Shown here: piece by piece, positions 61,014 through 64,000 of the stretch | Layout of the letters: each line of letters starts with the position of its first letter | Numbering within the stretch: the first letter of the stretch is position 1 | Source of the DNA: Umezawaea tangerina | Lineage (GTDB): Bacteria; Actinomycetota; Actinomycetes; Mycobacteriales; Pseudonocardiaceae | DNA length: 64,000 nt | NCBI RefSeq assembly: GCF_003002815.1 | Contig: NZ_PVTF01000005.1 | Coordinates: 558,001-622,000, forward strand | Direction: 5' to 3' | Translations under genes and position numbers: made by a program | The notes under the pieces: model-generated | What the model saw: the letters and a program-made list of their open reading frames with translations, nothing else | Databases searched by the model: none | Told to the model about the DNA's origin: nothing

Positions 61014-61031
61014 CCCGCGAGGACTCGCGGG
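61014..61031. repeat. Short perfect hairpin
   Basis: CCCGCGAG (61014-61021) and CTCGCGGG (61024-61031) pair over two bases, between the secreted protein and the reductase gene. It could be a weak terminator or a regulatory dyad 72 bases upstream of the next start. Confidence 0.4.
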
Positions 61032-61102
61032 CGCGCCGATGAGTCCTGCGGTGCCGGGTGGTCAGTACTGTCGAACCCGTTTCGACCAAGGAGGACCTCA
61101 GC

Positions 61103-61666
61103 ATGCGCGACGTGATCTACTCGATGGGCACCTCGGCCGACGGCTACGTCATGGGACCGGACGGCGGTATCGACTGGGGTGTGCCCGACGCGGAGGTCTT
61201 CCGGTTCTCGATCGACGAGATCCAGGAGGTCGGCGTCCACCTGATGGGGCGGCGGCTCTACGAGACGATGCTGTACTGGGAGGACCCCGAGAAGACCCCG
61301 TCGTTCGACGAGGACGAGCTCGAATGGGCCTCGCTGTGGAACCCGCTGCCGAAGGTGGTGTTCTCCAGGACGCTGACCGAGGTGCGCGGCAACGCCCGCC
61401 TGGCCACCGGCGGGCTGGCCGAGGAGGTCGAACGGCTGCGGGCGGAGCCGGGGGAAGGCGCCATCGCGCTGGGCGGCGCGGACCTCGCCGCCCAGGCGGC
61501 CTCGGCGGGCCTGATCGACGAGTACCGGATCAGGGTGTTCCCGGTGCTCATCGGCGGCGGCGTCCCGTTCTTCGCCCCGCACGGCCAGCAGGTGCCCCTC
61601 GAGCTCGTCGAGACCCGCACGTTCACGTCGCAGGTCCTCTACCTGCGCTACCGCGTGAAGCGCTAG
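61103..61666 (+). CDS. Dihydrofolate reductase-like (RibD C-terminal) protein
   Basis: The 187-aa product starts at ATG 61103 with GGAGG upstream. It has the RibD_C/DHFR-like fold: RDVIYSMGTSADGYVMGPDGGIDWG, then GVHLMGRRLYETMLYWED and EGAIALGGADLAAQAASAGLIDEYRIRVFPVLIGGG. Such stand-alone proteins are NADPH-binding reductases of unknown substrate, common in actinobacteria. No folate or riboflavin genes are nearby. Confidence 0.88.
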   Translation: MRDVIYSMGTSADGYVMGPDGGIDWGVPDAEVFRFSIDEIQEVGVHLMGRRLYETMLYWEDPEKTPSFDEDELEWASLWNPLPKVVFSRTLTEVRGNARLATGGLAEEVERLRAEPGEGAIALGGADLAAQAASAGLIDEYRIRVFPVLIGGGVPFFAPHGQQVPLELVETRTFTSQVLYLRYRVKR

Positions 61667-61730
61667 CGGCTCGACCGGTCCACACCGAAAAGGTGTGCGA
61701 CGCGGCGGCCGCTGTGGTCATCATGGCGGC

Positions 61731-62573
61731 ATGCTGCTGCTGGTCCCGTCCGATCCGCTCCGCCCGAACCGCCCCGACGAGCACTTCGCCGCCGAGGCCT
61801 CCGCCGCGCGTGCGGCGGGGGTCCCGGTGGGGTTGGTCGACCACGACCTGGTGGTCTGCGGCGAGGCGGACCGGGCGGTGGCCAGGGTGCCCGCGGGCGG
61901 GGACGCGGTGTACCGGGGCTGGATGGTGGGCAGCGGGCGGTACGCGGAGCTCGTGGAGGCGTTGGGGCGGCGGGACGTCTCGGTGCGGACCGGCGCGGAG
62001 CAGTACCGGCGGGCGCACGAGCTGCCGGGGTGGTACGCGGGGCTGGCCTCGGTGACGCCCGAGTCGGTGTGGACGGTGGGGTTCGGGCGGGAGGCGTTCG
62101 AGGAGGCGTGCGGGCGGCTGGGGGCGGGGCCCGCGGTGCTGCGGGACTACGTGAAGTCGATGAAGCACCACTGGCACGAGGCCGCGTTCATCCCGGAGGC
62201 GGCTGACCGCGAGGCCGCGTGGGCGGTGGCGCGTCGGTTCGCGGAGCTGCGCGGGGACGAGGCCGTGGGCGGGTTCGTGCTGCGGCGGTTCGAGCGGTTC
62301 ACGTCAGCGGAGGCGCGGACGTGGTGGGTGGACGGGCGGTGCGCGCTGGTGGGGCCGCACCCGGACACGCCGGACGACCTGGTCGAGCCGGACCTGACCG
62401 GGGTCGCGGAGCTGGTGCGCGGGTTCGGGCTGCCGTTCGTGGCGGTGGACCTCGTGCTCGGCGCCGACGGGTGGCGCGTCGTGGAGCTCGGGGACGGGCA
62501 GGTGAGCGACCGGCCGCGCGGCGTCCCGGCGGAGGACGTGATCGCGATGCTGGTCAGCGGCGGCGCGGGGTGA
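61731..62573 (+). CDS. ATP-grasp domain protein
   Basis: The 280-aa product starts at ATG 61731. An N-terminal Rossmann-like part (LLLVPSDPLRPNRPDEHFAAEA) is followed by an ATP-grasp-like region: VLRDYVKSMKHHWHEAAFIPEA supplies the substrate/ATP loop, and FVAVDLVLGADGWRVVELGDGQVSD ends with the acidic metal-binding strand. It fits the ATP-grasp type described as DUF4343. It would form an amide or similar bond using ATP. Its last 20 bases overlap the convergent HxlR gene. Confidence 0.75.
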   Translation: MLLLVPSDPLRPNRPDEHFAAEASAARAAGVPVGLVDHDLVVCGEADRAVARVPAGGDAVYRGWMVGSGRYAELVEALGRRDVSVRTGAEQYRRAHELPGWYAGLASVTPESVWTVGFGREAFEEACGRLGAGPAVLRDYVKSMKHHWHEAAFIPEAADREAAWAVARRFAELRGDEAVGGFVLRRFERFTSAEARTWWVDGRCALVGPHPDTPDDLVEPDLTGVAELVRGFGLPFVAVDLVLGADGWRVVELGDGQVSDRPRGVPAEDVIAMLVSGGAG

Positions 62574-62982
62574 GGCTGTCGCGGGTGATCTCGCGGTGGC
62601 AGTGGCGGCAGGTGTGGTCGATCTTGAGCGGGTGCCCGCAGTCGTGGTCGAACGAGGTGATCGGCGGGTCGTTGGCCCACTTGTCGCCCCACTCGGACAG
62701 GGCGAGCAGGACCGGGGCGAGCTCGGTGCCCGCCTCGGTGAGGTGGTACTCGAACCGGGGCGGGTGCTCGGAGTACTGGCGGCGTTCGACGACGCCCGCC
62801 TGCTCCAGGGTGCGCAGCCGGTCGGTGAGGATGTTGCGGGACGCGCCGGTGTAGCCCGCGATCCGCTCGAACCGGTGCACGCCGTAGCTCATCTCGCGCA
62901 CGGCCAGCAGCGTCCAGCGTTCGCCGAGGACGTGCAGCGAGCTCGCGATGGAGCACGGGCGCGGCGTGATCGTGCTGTCCAT
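62554..62982 (-). CDS. HxlR-family transcriptional regulator
   Basis: The 142-aa winged-helix protein has the HxlR pattern: PCSIASSLHVLGERWTLLAVREMSYGVHRFERI, then GASRNILTDRLRTLEQAGVVERRQYSEHPPRFEYHLTEAG. Cys10 sits in the family's sensing position, and a C-terminal CxxC pair (DHTCRHCHRE) with Cys/His upstream may bind zinc. It is divergent from an SDR gene; a 9-bp palindrome and a partial copy lie between them, the usual setting for an HxlR repressor controlling its neighbour and itself. Confidence 0.9.
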   Translation of the reverse strand: MDSTITPRPCSIASSLHVLGERWTLLAVREMSYGVHRFERIAGYTGASRNILTDRLRTLEQAGVVERRQYSEHPPRFEYHLTEAGTELAPVLLALSEWGDKWANDPPITSFDHDCGHPLKIDHTCRHCHREITRDSLTPRRR

Positions 62983-63001
62983 GGGGCCAGCATAGTCAGT
63001 T

Positions 63002-63055
63002 GCGATTCGCTACGCACTCCTGTTACGTTCCGGTCAGTAGCAAATCGCTACTGAC
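63002..63055. promoter_or_regulatory. HxlR operator: 9-bp palindrome and a partial second copy
   Basis: GTCAGTAGC-AAATC-GCTACTGAC (63033-63055) is perfectly symmetric and ends 20 bases before the SDR start. GCGATTCGCTAC (63002-63013), nearer the HxlR gene, matches the core of the palindrome on the other strand at 11 of 12 positions. Confidence 0.7.
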
Positions 63056-63075
63056 ACGTCGACAAGGATCGCCAC

Positions 63076-63936
63076 ATGGCCGCGAAGCGGTGGAAAGCCA
63101 GTGATGTGCCCGACCAGTCGGGTCGGACGGTCGTCGTGACCGGGGCGTCGAGCGGGATCGGGCTGGTGACGGCACGTGAGCTGGCCCGCGCGGGCGCGCA
63201 CGTCGTGCTCGCGGTGCGGGACCGGGCCAAGGGCGAGCGGGTCGCGGCGGACATGACGGGGTCGGTCGAGGTGCGCGAGCTGGACCTGGGCGACCTCGCG
63301 TCGGTGCGGGCGTTCGCCTCGGCGTGGAGCGGGGACCTGGACGTCCTGGTGAACAACGCCGGGGTCATGCGGGTGCCGGAGGGCCGGACGGTGGACGGGT
63401 TCGAGGTGCACCTGGGTACCAACCACCTGGGGCCGTTCGCGTTGACGACCCTGCTGCTGCCCCGGATCACCGACCGGGTGGTCACGGTGTCGTCGTTCCT
63501 GCACGCCAAGGGGCGGATCGACCTGGACGGGCGGGAGCGCCCGTACGACGGTGCGCAGGCCTACAACGACACCAAGCTGGCGAACGTGCTGTTCGCGTTG
63601 GAGCTGCAAAGGCGGCTGGCCGCGGCGGGCAGCCCGGTGCGGTCGTTCGCGGCGCACCCCGGTCTGGCGAGCACGAACCTGCTCGGGCACGTCGGCGGTT
63701 TCCAGAGCCTGATGCTGCCCCTGGTCGGCCAGAGCCCCGACCAGGGCGCCCTGCCCACGCTCTACGCGGCCACCCAGGACCTGCCGGGCGGCTCGTACGT
63801 CGGCCCGGACGGGTTCCGCGGCCTGCGCGGCCACCCCGTCGTCCAGCAGCCCTCCGCGACCGCCCGCGACCCGGAGCTGGCCCGCGGGCTGTGGGAGCTC
63901 TCCGCACGGTTGACGTCCGCCGGGCGGTCCCGATGA
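63076..63936 (+). CDS. Short-chain dehydrogenase/reductase
   Basis: The 286-aa Rossmann-fold oxidoreductase starts at ATG 63076. It shows the cofactor motif TGASSGIG (about residues 23-30), the structural NNAG (about 95-98), catalytic Ser in VVTVSSF and the YNDTK active-site pair. It resembles the retinol dehydrogenase/WWOX-like subgroup. An acidic residue in place of a basic one after the second strand was not resolved, so NAD versus NADP is open. It is controlled by the divergent HxlR gene and co-translated with the gene beginning at 63933. Confidence 0.92.
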   Translation: MAAKRWKASDVPDQSGRTVVVTGASSGIGLVTARELARAGAHVVLAVRDRAKGERVAADMTGSVEVRELDLGDLASVRAFASAWSGDLDVLVNNAGVMRVPEGRTVDGFEVHLGTNHLGPFALTTLLLPRITDRVVTVSSFLHAKGRIDLDGRERPYDGAQAYNDTKLANVLFALELQRRLAAAGSPVRSFAAHPGLASTNLLGHVGGFQSLMLPLVGQSPDQGALPTLYAATQDLPGGSYVGPDGFRGLRGHPVVQQPSATARDPELARGLWELSARLTSAGRSR

Positions 63937-64000
63937 GCGGCCTGGTCGACGAGGTCGTCGCCGCGCACGGCGGGATGGCGCGCTGGCGCGAGGTCACCGC
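63933..64000 (+). CDS. Start of an unidentified gene (3' end outside window)
   Basis: ATG at 63933 overlaps the SDR stop (ATGA). The 22 visible residues (SGLVDEVVAAHGGMARWREVT) resemble the opening of actinobacterial proteins that begin with an AHGGLDRW-like motif and have no known function. It is probably in the same operon as the SDR gene. Confidence 0.6.
   Translation, partial: MSGLVDEVVAAHGGMARWREVT

Noticed and set aside
1-64000. CRISPR arrays, rRNA genes, IS elements
   Set aside because: No regularly spaced repeat array, rRNA sequence or transposase was seen; the only recombinase is the serine integrase.

Overview
The window comes from a high-GC actinomycete. The host part (about 14.6-64 kb) has very high third-position GC, many GTG starts and many 1- to 4-base gene overlaps. 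Its gene set (WhiB, SPW-repeat and Roadblock proteins, an actinobacterial polyester hydrolase, secreted CBM2 protein, NRPS-like enzyme) suggests the Pseudonocardiales (Saccharothrix/Actinosynnema/Lentzea-like); that placement is an inference.

Region 1 (1-14.64 kb) is accessory DNA. It opens with the 3' part of a large, AT-richer gene that looks like the helical C-terminus of a STAND-type defence protein. After a gene-poor stretch comes a small operon with a DUF5753-type XRE regulator. From about 5 to 14.6 kb lies an integrative element of the actinomycete (AICE) type. It carries two paralogous HTH/Nudix-like proteins with a cupin between them and a small repressor facing an excisionase-led operon. 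That operon runs xis, whiB, two membrane genes, an FtsK/TraB translocase, a 50-aa protein and a large serine integrase, all overlapping end to end. The integrase stop codon lies inside the 3' end of a tRNA-Leu(GAG) gene, so this end is probably the attachment site. No replication gene is visible.

Region 2 (14.8-18 kb) is chromosomal: an M20 metallopeptidase, an unknown protein, and an ECF sigma factor with a four-helix membrane protein.

Region 3 (18-41 kb) is the most interesting. It holds two WGR-DUF4132 proteins (823 and 1204 aa) that share a promoter-like element. The longer one leads a tight operon of MoxR-type AAA+ ATPase, DUF5682 protein, VWA protein and SWIM zinc-finger protein, the same gene order as I recall for E. 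coli yehI/yehL/yehM/yehP/yehQ. Between the paralogues are a STAND-like NTPase split from its 1021-aa helical-repeat partner, a VIT-VWA protein with a MerR regulator, a PadR/DUF1048 cassette, and a TetR/membrane pair. ATPase-VWA sets and STAND NTPases recur in bacterial conflict and stress-sensing systems, so this is the best candidate for an uncharacterised multi-component system.

Region 4 (41-64 kb) holds a Roadblock/LC7 pair, small membrane proteins, a metallo-beta-lactamase-fold lipid- or phosphodiesterase-like enzyme with a TetR regulator, SnoaL-like and tautomerase genes, an HxlR regulator, and a LAL-type LuxR regulator. The LuxR gene is divergent from a complete branched-chain amino acid/amide ABC transporter operon. 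Then come a polyester (PET-hydrolase/cutinase-like) hydrolase, a C-A-T NRPS-like enzyme, a CBM2/Fn3 secreted protein, a DHFR/RibD-like reductase, an ATP-grasp protein, and an HxlR regulator divergent from an SDR dehydrogenase. The window ends just inside one more gene.

Palindromic or phased operator-like sites can be read directly upstream of most regulator genes and are listed individually. All family assignments are from motif recognition; no searches were run.
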